Below are positions 45,010-55,237 of a DNA stretch of 64,000 bases, in pieces. The notes under the pieces are model-generated. The model saw only the letters and a list, made by a program, of their open reading frames with translations, had not been told where the DNA came from and did no database searches. A program made the translations under genes and the position numbers. The first letter of the stretch is position 1, and each line of letters begins with the position of its first letter. The stretch comes from Eretmocerus hayati (taxonomy: Eukaryota; Arthropoda; Insecta; Hymenoptera; Aphelinidae), in contig CM056743.1 in the NCBI GenBank assembly GCA_029851415.1, positions 94,462,501-94,526,500 of the forward strand, given 5' to 3'.

Positions 45010-46925
45010 ATCAGAGGGAGCGAGTGATGCAAAAGTGAGACCGTTATCACTCACAACTATGGTGGGTCGACCTACACGCGAGAAGATTATTTTACACACC
45101 AAGATAGTATCATTGGAGAGCATATTCTTAACAATCAACATTTCTAGCCATTTAGAATAAGCGTCAACCATAATGAAAAATAGATGACCTAAAATGGGTC
45201 TTGCAAAGTCAATATGTATACGCTCCATGGGCTCAGATGCTGGTTCCCAAATATGGTTAGGTACTTTGTTAGGATTGTTCTGATGGATTACACAATTTTC
45301 GCAGTTTTTGACCATGAGCTCAATATCTGCGTCCATATTTGGCCACCAGCAATGACCTCGGGCTAAACTTTCCATTCTTACGATACCAAAATGACCGACA
45401 TGTAACTCTTTGAGGACGTATTGTCGCAAAGATATTGGAATTACAATCCTATGATTCCTAACAAGTACATCATCTTCAATTGAGAACTCTTTTGGATCAA
45501 TATTCCAACACTTTTTTTTATCTAGACATTCACCAGATTGCAACAACGAGATGACTTTGGTCAGTGAAGGATCTTTTTTTGTCTCCAGAACCACCTTGGA
45601 ATGAGTGACAGCTAACTTATCGACAGTTTCTCTATAATACAAGTCAACTACGTCTGTTGATTCTTGGCAAATTGTCAGTGGTGAACGGGATGAACAGTCG
45701 GCGTTGCCGTGGTTTGCAGATTTTCGGTACTCAATCGTGTAATTGAAAGCACGCAAAAATAGAGCGTAATGCTGCATGTGCATGGCGCTGTAAATAGGAA
45801 GGCTCTTAGATGGACTGAAAATTTGAGTCAAAGGTCTGTGATCGGTCTGGAGTATAAAATTGTGACCAAAAAGATATCGATAAAATCTTTTAACTGCAAA
45901 GATGATCGCATATGCTTCTTTATCGATTTGGCTGTACTTTAATTGCGTTTTGTTCAAGGATTGAGAAGCATATTGTATTGATTTCTCTTTACCACTAGCA
46001 TAGCGATGCGAGAGTACTGCGCCAACTCCATAAGGACTTGCTTCTGTTGCAAGGACTACCGGGACTTTGGGATCAAAGAATGTCAAGCAAGTATCGCTAA
46101 CAAACTCTGATTTTGCACTTCCGAAAGCGAGCTGTTGTTCTTTTTTCCACTCAAACTTACTATCTGCATGTAAAAGTTCATACGAAGAATGTGAAATTTC
46201 GCTCAGATTTTTAATAACTCTGCCATAGTAGGTAATCATTCCAATGAAAGATCCAAGTTCCGCAACGTTCTTAGGTGCAGGCATGTCAACAATGGCTTTA
46301 AATTTTGAACGGTCCTTGTGGACACCATCTTTATTCAGGATGTAACCACAATACTCAATTTCGTCAACGAAAAAAGTACTTTTCTCTCTATTGATTTTGA
46401 CGTTATGGTCGTTAAGAATTTTGAAAACCGTATCTATCAATTCTAACAGTCCCAATAAGATTTTTGCAGCTAGACGTATGTCGTCCTGAAGGGCTTTGAC
46501 ACCTTTGATATCCCTCAATAAATTATTGATCCAATCTTGCCAAATGGCTGGTGCGGGTGCCACACCGTACATGAGTCGCCAAATTTTATAAAGCCCTCTA
46601 TGAGTGTGTATAGTGAGCAAGTCTGCACTATCCTTATCAACTGGTATTTGTAAATATGCTTGCGTACAATCAATTTTGGCAAAATGTATACACCCTGATA
46701 ACTCATATAACAATTCATCAGTGGTTGGCCGAGGACATTCGTTCACAATCAATTGAGGGTTGATAGTCACGCTATAATCTCCACAAATACGTATGCTACC
46801 ATTCTTTTTCAAAGCTACTATAATTGGGGTAGCATACAAGGACTTGTCAATCTTTTCAAAGATTTCAAGTTTTTCGAAATTATCCAGCTGCTGATCAACT
46901 AAAGGAATAAGACTGAAAGGCAAAG
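45010..46925 (-). pseudogene. pol: Gypsy-1 pol remnant: RT, RNase H, partial integrase
   Basis: Open frame on the minus strand. Reverse transcriptase begins near 46,920 (VDQQLDNFEKLEIFEK), with KNGSIRICGDY and an active-site ALQDDI near 46,485-46,500. RNase H follows (LATEASPYGVGAVLSH, where the usual TDAS Asp is Glu, and QTDHRPLTQIF). Integrase has an HHCC module (HVGHFG...CENC) and two Asp motifs (HIDFARPI; VVSDNGLTF) but lacks the final Glu region. The start of reverse transcriptase is fused to the protease stub, so an internal deletion lies near 46,925. Confidence 0.88.
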
Positions 46926-47248
46926 TTCTCCTTGGCTTTCTGTGCTGACATAAGGGTGACTGCTGCTCCACTGTCTAATTCAAAATTCATTGAATGTTGG
47001 TTGACGACAAAGTCCATAAAGAATTTCTCTCTGTCTGTTGCATGCTCAGCTTCTACGTTGAAGATCTCTTCAACGTTATCCAAATCAAAAATATCATCAC
47101 TGTCATCGCAAATACCATTGTTGATGTTGCCTTCAAAGGATTGCTCAGCTTCTAATTCATTTATTGAATCGACTTTAGCGGGACACACTTTCTTGATGTG
47201 ACCTCGCTTGCCACAGTTATTACATACAAGTCTATGAGCAAGTGGCAC
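46926..47248 (-). pseudogene. Gypsy-1 second zinc knuckle and protease stub
   Basis: A CCHC knuckle (CNNCGKRGHIKKVC) is followed by an acidic linker and the retropepsin active-site segment FELDSGAAVTLMS. Only about 20 residues of protease follow before the frame joins reverse transcriptase sequence in another phase. This piece is out of frame with gag, the break lying near 47,240 between the two knuckles. Confidence 0.85.
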
Positions 47249-48075
47249 TGATTTGCTTTGTGTCTGTCACTACCACAACGGAGACACGCATCCTTGTCGT
47301 TTATCGACAATTTTCCGAATTGGGCATTGACTTTGCCAGGATTCATGGCCTTAGGTTTTTTCTTCAAGCTTGGTTTGTTGGCGTGGAGGTAATTAATTTG
47401 GGTTGACTCACCATGCAGCGTGTTCGTCTCTTTTTCACAAAGTTCCATGGACACTGACATTTGTTGAGCTTTCTCAAAGGTGAGATCTTTGAGTTCAAGC
47501 AAGCGAGCTTGAATTCTTCGACTAGAGAGTCCAAACACAAACTGATTCCTCAGTGCCGTTTGTAAGAAGGTGCCAAAATTGCACGTTGTGCTAAGTTTAA
47601 TGAGGGCATTAGCGTAAGACTGGACATCCTCACCACTTTGTTGCTTTCGACACTGAAATTTGTAGTTCTCTGCTATTTCCAGGGCAGCTGGAGCATAATG
47701 CTCTTTCAATTTCGCAGAGATTTCAGGATATGATTTAGTTGACGGATCTACAGGACCATAGTGGTCACACAAGGTGTTATGAGCTGTATCGCTAATGTAA
47801 TGTAGTAACCATTGGCTCTTAGAATCTTCATCGGTTATTTTCATTATCTTGAGTGCATTCTCAAAACGCTGAGCCCAACGATCCCAATTACCTTGTTGTG
47901 GCTGATAGGGAGAGATTTGTAAACCGGGTGACTGTGCTGCACTCATGGTGATTGTAGTCGATGAACTGCTGTCTGCTTTTGTATGAATTTGGCTGCCAGA
48001 TGTACTGGTTATAGTTGCTGTAGTGAAAGTCGGTTGTGACTCTATTGGTGGTGTAAAATCCTGTGAGGTACTCAT
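47240..48075 (-). CDS. gag: Gypsy-1 gag (capsid-like, first CCHC knuckle)
   Basis: Begins at the ATG complementary to 48,073-48,075. After a Ser/Thr-rich leader the capsid-type region includes WDRWAQRFENALKIM, EISAKLKEHYAP and LRNQFVFGLSSRRIQARLL, typical of Ty3/gypsy gag. It ends with one CCHC knuckle (CLRCGSDRHKANQC) and then loses family similarity because of a frameshift. About 275 codons remain. Confidence 0.85.
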
Positions 48076-48312
48076 GTAGAAGTGAATCACAGCTGCAGGT
48101 GCACAATTTGGAGGTTAGGGGTACTCCTTTCTCATGACTGTTCAATTCTTGTCCAAAATTTGAGCCAGTTTCACTGTAGGAATGTATGTAAGCGTAAATA
48201 ATGGTGCAGGATGTACGTTATGCTATTTCGTAGTGAGTTGATCAGAAATGCCGCTTTGCGAAGGACTGCACGCGGGGTGACTTGTAAGTTGCTTATTTTT
48301 CACTCGTATGGT

Positions 48313-48331
48313 TGATCCTCGTCGCCAATTT
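48313..48331 (-). other. Probable gypsy-1 primer-binding region
   Basis: On the minus strand TTGGCGACGAGGATCAAC follows the LTR end within a few bases, the position expected for the tRNA primer site. The tRNA is not assigned. Confidence 0.55.
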
Positions 48332-48579
48332 TGTTGTGTTTGCACGGGGGAGGTTTTGGGTAAGACCTTTAGTGAACGTATACTCACTATTTATCTAGGA
48401 TGCAGATTTATTGTAGAGATATAAATATGGTACAACTGGCGGCGATCCGCTATGCAGATTTGATGAGCTCGATAGCAGACGACGGGGCAAGCGCCTGCAG
48501 CCGCCCTTCACTCGCACACACACACACATACATGCACAAGCCTCCACACAGTGGGGCCTGTTGAGGTATATATCTAACA
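48332..48579 (-). repeat. Gypsy-1 5' LTR (about 248 bp)
   Basis: On the minus strand it begins TGTTAGATATATACC and ends CAAACACAACA, giving TG...CA termini. The ends are inferred from the termini and the adjacent primer site, since no second LTR is available for comparison. Confidence 0.7.
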
Positions 48580-50082
48580 AGGTCATTACCTGAAAATCTG
48601 TATTTGCGCATCACATATGAGCTATGGAAGGATTGAACTAATTTAGTCTCCCGTTATTCCTTGCAAGCGTATATACTCAGCGGCCTTTCTCATTCTCAGC
48701 CATCTTGATGCTGTTTCGGATACTTGAAACGGCAAACATATCCATGGCTGTTCCATTCAAAACAGTACCCTTTTCTGCACCGAGTATGGCGTTGGAAATG
48801 GTTCGAAAGCTCGGAAACACTTCGGCTATCGTTGATTCGAACATCTGTGCATCTGATACACGAGGGATGTATTGCAGCTTGTGGAACAGCTGGCAATAAA
48901 ATTCAGGCACACACTAAATTATCGTAGTACTGTTTAGCTCGTAACAGTTCTCCCGGAGGAGCGGTATCGAATTCAGTGTAGTCTGGGGCACGTGTCATCC
49001 ACAGAATCCCATGTAAATGGCAAGAACTTCGGTGTTGGAATCCGAACCTAAACCATACTTGCTCACAACCTATCCCTCACAGATCACTTCGTTGACGAAA
49101 ATCGTTGCTCGGAAAGAGAAGCACTCTTCGATGATCAAAGGATTCTCGTTGGTAAGTTTCTGTTTTCGCCTCGCCATTTGTGCTTCATTTAAAGAATTTT
49201 CATCTGCAAAACGAGATACCATCAGGCGAGCTAAATCAGGCCACCATACATCAACAGCACTAAGAGTGACAAAACTCGTTGGAAGAATACCATAGTCCTT
49301 AAAGTTGAGTGATCACCTGCTCTAACTCGCATCCTCTTTGAAACCAAAGAGAATTCGACCCCCGTGTTTTAGCACACCAGTAATACAAACGCTTAACTAT
49401 TTAAGGGTTGTTAGAAAGAGAGTTCCTCAAATCCTGTACGGTTCAATTGAATGCAGATTCTTTCTCAAAAACAGTTCCTGTTTTGATAGCATCACGACGT
49501 TGAATGGTATTCAGAGCGAAGAATCGAAACCTTGGATCTCGAGCAAAGCGCTTATCTTTGTATTGCATTAAAAATCCGAAGTACTCCAAACATGTCAATT
49601 TTATGCTATTGAGACGAGTGTTATCGTTCAATTTAGCAGATCCGTATAGGAATAATGCCGGAAAAGCCATATACACGTATCCTTCACAAGCTACAATAGC
49701 TTGAGGCTATGTCACGGCGTTATGAATAGGTCCTTGGACGCGGTCAGCTCCAGATAATAGAATATTATTTGGTATATCACTCTGATGAATGTCGTCGAAT
49801 TCACTTTCTTCTAGCTCTTCATCATTGGGTTCTGGTATCAAAACGAAACGCAAATGTTCACGAATAGAATCATTCACAGACAGTTGGGAAATTCGCTGCT
49901 CATCAATAAGAATGTCAGAAGACTACGGATTATTTAGTTCCAAGAATCGTAGAGCATTGATGAGTTTCGTGCACGATGCCCCGCAGCTGAGTTGCGCCTG
50001 ACAATCACGACGTCTAAAGATGATGGCAATCTAGGTAGATCATTGACAATTCCAGTTATGTCCTGTCCGATGTTAATAATAT
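48580..50082 (-). pseudogene. Helitron Rep-region remnant (Helitron-like N domain)
   Basis: Minus-strand pieces in several frames match the replication-initiator part of Helitron proteins. From right to left: a DUF6570-like run (QDITGIVNDLPRLPS, DVVIVRR) starting at the gypsy-2 junction; AFPALFLYGSAKL, RFARDPRFRFFALNTIQRR; PTSFVTLSAVDVWWPDLARL; the HUH-type segment CHLHGILWMTRAPDYTEFD; a Cys/His segment QRHTRCRKGYC...CRFKYP; and RLN...FNPS near the left end. Stops and frameshifts make it non-functional. The helicase half is not found. It continues at 55,822 beyond gypsy-2. Confidence 0.85.
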
Positions 50083-50303
50083 TGTTGTATCTGTACATAT
50101 GTAAATATTTGACGTTCGCAACCGTTGGTATTTATCGATCGGCCGGTTGCTAGTGTGTGTTTGTTTGTGTTGTTATGTTTGAAGTTAGTCTGCTTGTGGC
50201 TGTCACGAGGATAAGACGTTCTTGTTGTGTCAAAGAAATAAAGACACGTGTTATTTTGATAATTCGGTGGCTCTAATTTATTGTGTTACGAGTGAGTGTA
50301 ACA
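50083..50303 (+). repeat. Gypsy-2 5' LTR
   Basis: 221 bp. Contains AATAAA in GAAATAAAGACACG. Two A/G differences from the 3' LTR, both within that signal region. Confidence 0.95.
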
Positions 50304-50306
50304 ATT

Positions 50307-50324
50307 TGGGGGCTCAGCCGGGAT
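50307..50324 (+). other. Gypsy-2 primer-binding site, tRNA-Pro-like
   Basis: TGGGGGCTCAGCCGGGAT follows the LTR after three bases. Apart from two central bases it matches the well-known tRNA-Pro primer-site sequence of some retroviruses, so proline tRNA is the likely primer. Confidence 0.7.
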
Positions 50325-50358
50325 TCAACAACCAAGGACGGTAGTGTGAAGCAGCGAA

Positions 50359-51870
50359 ATGAGGACCCGGAATAACGAGTATTTGCTGCCGGGAGATCGC
50401 ACGGACGCTGGGTCAGTATCGTTTTATGTCCCGATACAAAGCCCAAGATCATCTGATGCTGCATCTGGTTTCCGTGGATTTCCAGGCGAGTGCAGTGACC
50501 AAGGCCCTGTTGTCATGCGTGAGCCGACCACTCATCGCCCTGCGGCTCCTTCCGTGGCTGAGATGATCGACGCGAGGGCAACCCGCGGTGACGGCGGCAA
50601 CGCCACGTGTCATGCGGCTGGTGATGGCTTGCAGCCTGACATCTCGGGTGACCCTGGTTCTACTGCGCCTACCGGTGGTGCTGCGTCTGTCATGCCTGCG
50701 GATACGGAGCCTTCTGCCACCGCTGTCTCTACACCTGCAGCAATCGGCAACGGTGGTTTCGCTCGCCCTGGTGTCTTCGGTGGTGCTGTTCTCAACAACG
50801 CTGCGGACCGAGGCACTGCGACTGCGGGCGGCATTTTTGCAGAAGTCGCTGCCGTCGAACGAACCGTCGGCGCAGCGGGATCGTCCTGCGCTGCTGTGAC
50901 AAACGGTGCAATACGGCACGATCCCGAGATTGACAACATGGCTGCTGAGCTTCGCCAACGAGATCGTGATTTCATCGCTGAGCGACGAGCATGGGAAGCA
51001 GAGCAGCGGGTTTGGATGGAGGAGCGACGGTTACTCATGCAGCGGATTGAGCTTCTTGAGCAACGACCACAACAGCTGAGTTCAACCAATTCTCACACCA
51101 TAACACATAACGCGATCCCCAACATTTCTCACACAAATGAATTACAAACGGGCTCACAGACAATTCCACTCACTGCACAAATTCACAAATCATTTCGACC
51201 AAAGGCAGATGAATATAACGGAGAGACACCTCTACGGGAGTACATCAATCAGTTCAAATTAGTTGCTCTCGCGAATGGTTGGGATGACAGAGCTAAGGGC
51301 ATCATGCTGGCATCGTGCCTGCGAGGGAAAGCAAAATCTGTTCTTGACAATGTGGATCCAGAGACGATCAGTTTTGAATCTTTACACTCAAGTTTAGATT
51401 TACGTTTTGGCGATTCTCATCTCCAGGCTATCAATTTTTCACTTTTCCAGAATCGAAAACAGGAATTTAACGAGGATTTCTCATCTCTAGCTTCCGATAT
51501 CTCTCGATTAGTTCGGGATATTTTTAAAAATTCTCCGGTTGAAGAACAGGATCGGATCGCGTGTTCGAAGTTTATATCTGCAATTTATGATCTTTCAATT
51601 CGGGAAATGTTGCAACTCGAAGGTATATCTTCAATGAAAAAAGCTTTAGCTCGCGCTATGGAAATAAAGGTTATTCGGGATGAGAATCGTAGAGAGCATG
51701 GTTATAGGAACTCGTTGAATTCAAATCAATTCAGTCAGGCATCTTCACAGTACATGAAACCAAATTCAAATAACACGACACAAAGAAGACAACTCCCCAC
51801 TTGCTGGTCGTGTGGTCTTGAAGGGCACATCCGCTCGAACTGCCCAACGAATGCTGACAAGGGAAACTGA
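50359..51870 (+). CDS. gag: Gypsy-2 gag
   Basis: 503 codons from the ATG at 50,359. Residues about 20-190 are low-complexity, rich in Ala, Gly, Pro and Thr and distinctly GC-rich compared with the rest of the element. A charged helical stretch (RQRDRDFIAERRAWEAEQR) leads to the capsid-like domain (LREYINQFKLVALANGWDD, LRGKAKSVLDNVD). A CCHC knuckle lies at residues 482-495 (CWSCGLEGHIRSNC). The last sense codons are GGA AAC, part of the slippery heptamer immediately before TGA. Confidence 0.92.
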   Translation: MRTRNNEYLLPGDRTDAGSVSFYVPIQSPRSSDAASGFRGFPGECSDQGPVVMREPTTHRPAAPSVAEMIDARATRGDGGNATCHAAGDGLQPDISGDPGSTAPTGGAASVMPADTEPSATAVSTPAAIGNGGFARPGVFGGAVLNNAADRGTATAGGIFAEVAAVERTVGAAGSSCAAVTNGAIRHDPEIDNMAAELRQRDRDFIAERRAWEAEQRVWMEERRLLMQRIELLEQRPQQLSSTNSHTITHNAIPNISHTNELQTGSQTIPLTAQIHKSFRPKADEYNGETPLREYINQFKLVALANGWDDRAKGIMLASCLRGKAKSVLDNVDPETISFESLHSSLDLRFGDSHLQAINFSLFQNRKQEFNEDFSSLASDISRLVRDIFKNSPVEEQDRIACSKFISAIYDLSIREMLQLEGISSMKKALARAMEIKVIRDENRREHGYRNSLNSNQFSQASSQYMKPNSNNTTQRRQLPTCWSCGLEGHIRSNCPTNADKGN

Positions 51871-52460
51871 AACACGTCAAGCTAGACGAGGCAAGCTTGA
51901 CAACATTGACTCCAGTCCTCGGCAAAAACTCGATGAGTGGCTCTGGTTTTGGGAGAATGAGGAGAATTAATGGGAGTTCTAGCGGGGCTAACTGCTATCT
52001 AGGTTCATTGGACGGCATGCCTTGTAATTTCAAAATGGATTCTGGATCAGATGCGTCAATCATTAGTAAGAGATTCATGGTGAATGGAAAAATTCGAACA
52101 ACCAGTAATTTTCCGATTTTGAGATATCCAACGGGAGAGAGAGTGAAAACTATTTGTAGAACGTCGGTTCAGGTAGAAGTTGGTATTCACAAGCTTAGTC
52201 TATCAGTTTATGTTACTGATATGGAAGATGATTGCATTCTGGGTACAGATTTTCTTGAGAGAGTAGGCGTCACGACGGCAATTGATGAGGTTATTCTAGG
52301 AACATCTACATCCTCCGGCCAGTCGCGTGAAGTTGATCTTGGAGGAACATTTATAGGTAGGATTCTATCGGAATCGGCGGAGGTTGATGGACGTTTCAGG
52401 CTCCAGAAAAACTTCCCCCTTTTCTTCTTGAAGTTTTTGAACGCGATTCCGTTGGGTTGA
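51858..52460 (+). CDS. pro: Gypsy-2 protease frame (reached by -1 shift)
   Basis: Open from 51,858 to the TGA at 52,458-52,460 and has no well-placed ATG near its start, consistent with expression by frameshift from gag. The retropepsin active site is FKMDSGSDASIIS (about 52,030-52,065), with a later hydrophobic ILGTDFLERVGV that matches the conserved C-terminal part of such proteases (about 52,236-52,270). The aspartic protease would process the gag and pol polyproteins in the assembling particle. The last 24 codons overlap the start of the pol frame. Confidence 0.9.
   Translation, partial: QGKLKHVKLDEASLTTLTPVLGKNSMSGSGFGRMRRINGSSSGANCYLGSLDGMPCNFKMDSGSDASIISKRFMVNGKIRTTSNFPILRYPTGERVKTICRTSVQVEVGIHKLSLSVYVTDMEDDCILGTDFLERVGVTTAIDEVILGTSTSSGQSREVDLGGTFIGRILSESAEVDGRFRLQKNFPLFFLKFLNAIPLG
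51861..51921 (+). promoter_or_regulatory. -1 programmed frameshift signal (slippery site plus pseudoknot)
   Basis: The heptamer G GGA AAC (51,861-51,867) is in the correct register relative to gag and directly precedes the gag stop. After an 8-nt spacer, GTCAAGCT (51,876-51,883) pairs perfectly with AGCTTGAC (51,894-51,901). Bases CGAGG in that loop (51,887-51,891) can pair with CCTCG at 51,917-51,921, giving an H-type pseudoknot with loops of 3 and 15 nt. The -1 frame is open from 51,858 through protease. Known -1 signals have just this layout. Confidence 0.82.
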
Positions 52461-55237
52461 CTCCGGATGAGAAAAATCAATTCTATAAATTTTTGTTAGA
52501 ACACCAGACGCAATTCTCTCACGGTGAGGAAACAGGTAGATGTGATTTGAGAGAGCATAAAATCGAGGTGGTGGATTCAAAACCCATCAAACAGCAAATT
52601 CGTCGGGTTCCTATGCATTTGAGAAGCAAAGTAGAAAAAGTGATAGAGGAAATGAAGAGACACGGGGTGATAAGCAAATCCAAAAGTTCTTGGTGTTCGC
52701 CAGTGGTCATAAAGATTAAGAAAGATGGGTCTATTAGATTTTGCGTTGATTACCGTAGACTCAATGCTGTGACCAAGAAGGACTCTTACCCATTGCCGAA
52801 AATCGACGAGATTCTGGATACTTTGAAAGGCGATTCTTTGTTTTCTACGCTCGATTTAAAATCAGGATACTGGCAAATCCGGATTCGGCCAGAGGATAAG
52901 GAAAAAACCGCGTTCTCAATAGGCAATGGATTATGGGAATTCGAAGTTATGGCATTTGGTCTCTGTAATGCACCCGCAACTTTCGAAAGATTAATGGAAG
53001 AAGTGCTGTCCAATCTGATCAACATAATTTGCATGGTTTATCTAGATGACGTTATTGTCAAAGCAAATACGTTTGAAAGAATGATTGAGAACCTTAGGAT
53101 CGTTTTCTCTCGATTCAGAGATGCAAATTTAAAGTTGAACGCGAAAAAATGTCATTTTTTCAAACGTGAAGTCTTGTATTTAGGACATATCATTTCAGCA
53201 GAAGGAGTGCGAGCAGATCCTGACAAAGTTTCCAGCATCGTGAACTGGCCGACACCGAAAAATAAGAAACAGGTTTTGAGTTTTCTTGGTTTAGCGTCGT
53301 ACTGCAGGAAATTCGTTCGACATTTTTCGGCGATCGCTAAACCTTTGTATGCTTTGACAGGGCAAGCAGCCGTTTTTATTTGGACACCCGAATGTGAAGA
53401 TGCGTTCATGAAACTCAAAACAGCGTTAAGTTCTCCTCCAATTTTAGGATATCCTGATATGGATGCCGAGTTCATTCTGGATGCTGATGCTTCGGGGCAT
53501 GGGCTGGGCGCAGTGCTGTCTCAAATACAAGGAGGAAAAGAACGAGTTATAAGCTATTTTAGTAAAATTTTCAGCAAATCGGAAAGAAATTACTGCGTGA
53601 CTCGACGTGAGCTACTGGCTGTTGTGGAATCTGTTAAAAATTTCGCACATTACTTAATAGGAAAGAAATTTACAGTAAGAACTGATCATAGTGCTTTGAA
53701 ATGGTTGCTATCTTTTAAGGATTTAGATGGACAACTCGCGAGGTGGGTTGGAGAGCTGAGCAAATTCGATTTTGAAATAATTCATAGGAAAGGCGCATCT
53801 CACGGCAACGCAGACTCGCTGTCTCGCAGACCGTGCGAAGAATCATCGTGCAAATATTGTGATAATCTAGAAGCTAGATATGACTCACATCACACTTTAG
53901 GTCGGATCCAGTTGTCACAGGGGAACGAAATCGAGTGGAGAGATGCGCAACATACAGATCAAGTTCTACAGAAAGTCATAGAATACAAAAAATCTAATCA
54001 GAAGCCGACATGGGAAACCATATCTTCCCAGAGTTCCAGTTTGAAATTCTATATCCAACAGTGGGATTCATTGGTTCTCAAAAACGAAATTTTATATAGA
54101 CGATGGGAGTCCACTGACCTCAAAACGAGTACTGATCTTATGGTAGTGCCTAGATCAAAAGTTTCTGTCGTTTTGAGAGAAGCCCATGATTCTCCTGGTG
54201 GTGGCCATTTCGGTCAGAAGAAGACTCTGATGAAAATACGCCGTTTATTTTATTGGGACCGTTGTCGTAAGGATGTGGAAGAGTACTGCAGAACGTGTGA
54301 TGTATGCATAAGTAAAAAGGGTCCACAAGGCAGTGGTAAAGGGAATTTGAATATTTATAATGTGGGTGCGCCGTCAGAGAGAATTCAAATAGACATCCTG
54401 GGACCGTTTCCACAATCATCATCGGGAAATAGGTACTTGCTAGTAGCTGTCGATTGCTTCACGAGATGGCCTTGGGTTGTCGCATTATCGAATGTTAGAG
54501 CAAAATCTGTAGCTGACGCGCTGGTCAATAACATCATTCCTGAGTCAGGCGTTCCTCTAGAAATCCATACAGATCAGGGAAGGAATTTCGAGTCAAGATT
54601 GTTCAAAGAATTGACTGATAGGTTGGATATTTTGAAAACCAGAACCACTCCATTACACCCACAGTCCAATGGTATGGTTGAAAGACTAAATAGATCAATC
54701 CTTCAGTATCTCTCATTGTTCGTTTCAGAAAACCAAAAAGACTGGGATAAGCTGATACCGTTCTTCCTACTGGCATTTCGATCTTCCCAGAATGAGAGCA
54801 CTGGATTCACACCTGCCGAACTCCACCTCGGCCGAGACCTTCGTCTTCCTTTGGACATGATTCGCGGTGTACCACCGGACAGCGCTCGAACATCTACGCC
54901 TGGGTATAGCCAAGAATTGCAAAGGAGACTACAGAGAGTACACCATCTTGCTCGAAAAAGAATGACAACCAAATCGGCGAAAACAAAAGCACGCTACGAC
55001 TTGGACGCGAAGACGAAGAAGTTCGAAGCAGGACAGAGAGTTTGGTTCTATTGCCCAAAAAGATCAGTCGGCAAAACACCCAAACTACAATCATCTTGGG
55101 ATGGACCGTACCAAATCCTGAAGAGAATCAACGACAACGTCTTCTGTATCCAGAAAACACCAAGACACAAGAGACGGATCGTCAATGGAGATCGGCTCGC
55201 ACCCTACTTGGACAGAGACAAGAGTTGCCCCACCTGA
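52388..55237 (+). CDS. pol: Gypsy-2 pol: reverse transcriptase, RNase H, integrase
   Basis: Open from 52,388, -1 relative to protease; family similarity already begins with LPPFLLEVFERD (about 52,412). Reverse transcriptase: KIKKDGSIRFCVDYRRLN, then active-site YLDD at 53,039-53,050. RNase H: ILDADASGHGLGAVLSQ and RTDHSALKWLL. Integrase: HHCC module (HDSPGGGHFG...CDVC, about 54,184-54,310), catalytic Asp in RIQIDILGPF and HTDQGRNFES, Glu in PQSNGMVERLNRS, and a GPY-type end (SWDGPYQIL). No internal stop is present. About 949 codons; all catalytic motifs look intact. It copies element RNA to DNA and inserts it. Confidence 0.93.
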   Translation, partial: WTFQAPEKLPPFLLEVFERDSVGLTPDEKNQFYKFLLEHQTQFSHGEETGRCDLREHKIEVVDSKPIKQQIRRVPMHLRSKVEKVIEEMKRHGVISKSKSSWCSPVVIKIKKDGSIRFCVDYRRLNAVTKKDSYPLPKIDEILDTLKGDSLFSTLDLKSGYWQIRIRPEDKEKTAFSIGNGLWEFEVMAFGLCNAPATFERLMEEVLSNLINIICMVYLDDVIVKANTFERMIENLRIVFSRFRDANLKLNAKKCHFFKREVLYLGHIISAEGVRADPDKVSSIVNWPTPKNKKQVLSFLGLASYCRKFVRHFSAIAKPLYALTGQAAVFIWTPECEDAFMKLKTALSSPPILGYPDMDAEFILDADASGHGLGAVLSQIQGGKERVISYFSKIFSKSERNYCVTRRELLAVVESVKNFAHYLIGKKFTVRTDHSALKWLLSFKDLDGQLARWVGELSKFDFEIIHRKGASHGNADSLSRRPCEESSCKYCDNLEARYDSHHTLGRIQLSQGNEIEWRDAQHTDQVLQKVIEYKKSNQKPTWETISSQSSSLKFYIQQWDSLVLKNEILYRRWESTDLKTSTDLMVVPRSKVSVVLREAHDSPGGGHFGQKKTLMKIRRLFYWDRCRKDVEEYCRTCDVCISKKGPQGSGKGNLNIYNVGAPSERIQIDILGPFPQSSSGNRYLLVAVDCFTRWPWVVALSNVRAKSVADALVNNIIPESGVPLEIHTDQGRNFESRLFKELTDRLDILKTRTTPLHPQSNGMVERLNRSILQYLSLFVSENQKDWDKLIPFFLLAFRSSQNESTGFTPAELHLGRDLRLPLDMIRGVPPDSARTSTPGYSQELQRRLQRVHHLARKRMTTKSAKTKARYDLDAKTKKFEAGQRVWFYCPKRSVGKTPKLQSSWDGPYQILKRINDNVFCIQKTPRHKRRIVNGDRLAPYLDRDKSCPT

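Larger units (their letters stand above)
45006..48579 (-). mobile_element. Gypsy-1: degraded Ty3/gypsy retrotransposon, 3' end lost
   Basis: Reads right to left: 5' LTR, probable primer-binding site, gag, zinc knuckles, protease stub, reverse transcriptase, RNase H and the first part of integrase. The integrase stops after its second Asp motif, at the GTGTAGA array, and no 3' LTR or polypurine tract is found. At least two frame breaks are present, so this copy is dead. The reverse transcriptase is of the type with a QDDI active site seen in K02A2.6-like gypsy elements. The upstream end abuts Helitron sequence at 48,580, suggesting insertion into that older element. Confidence 0.88.

Noticed and set aside
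48705..49295. Plus-strand frames over the Helitron remnant
   Set aside because: The opposite strand carries clear Helitron Rep motifs; the plus-strand frames have none.
50449..51089. Long minus-strand frames opposite gypsy-2 gag
   Set aside because: They mirror a GC-rich, Ala/Gly/Pro-coding stretch of gag with few chance stops; composition is Arg/Ser-rich and no motif is present.
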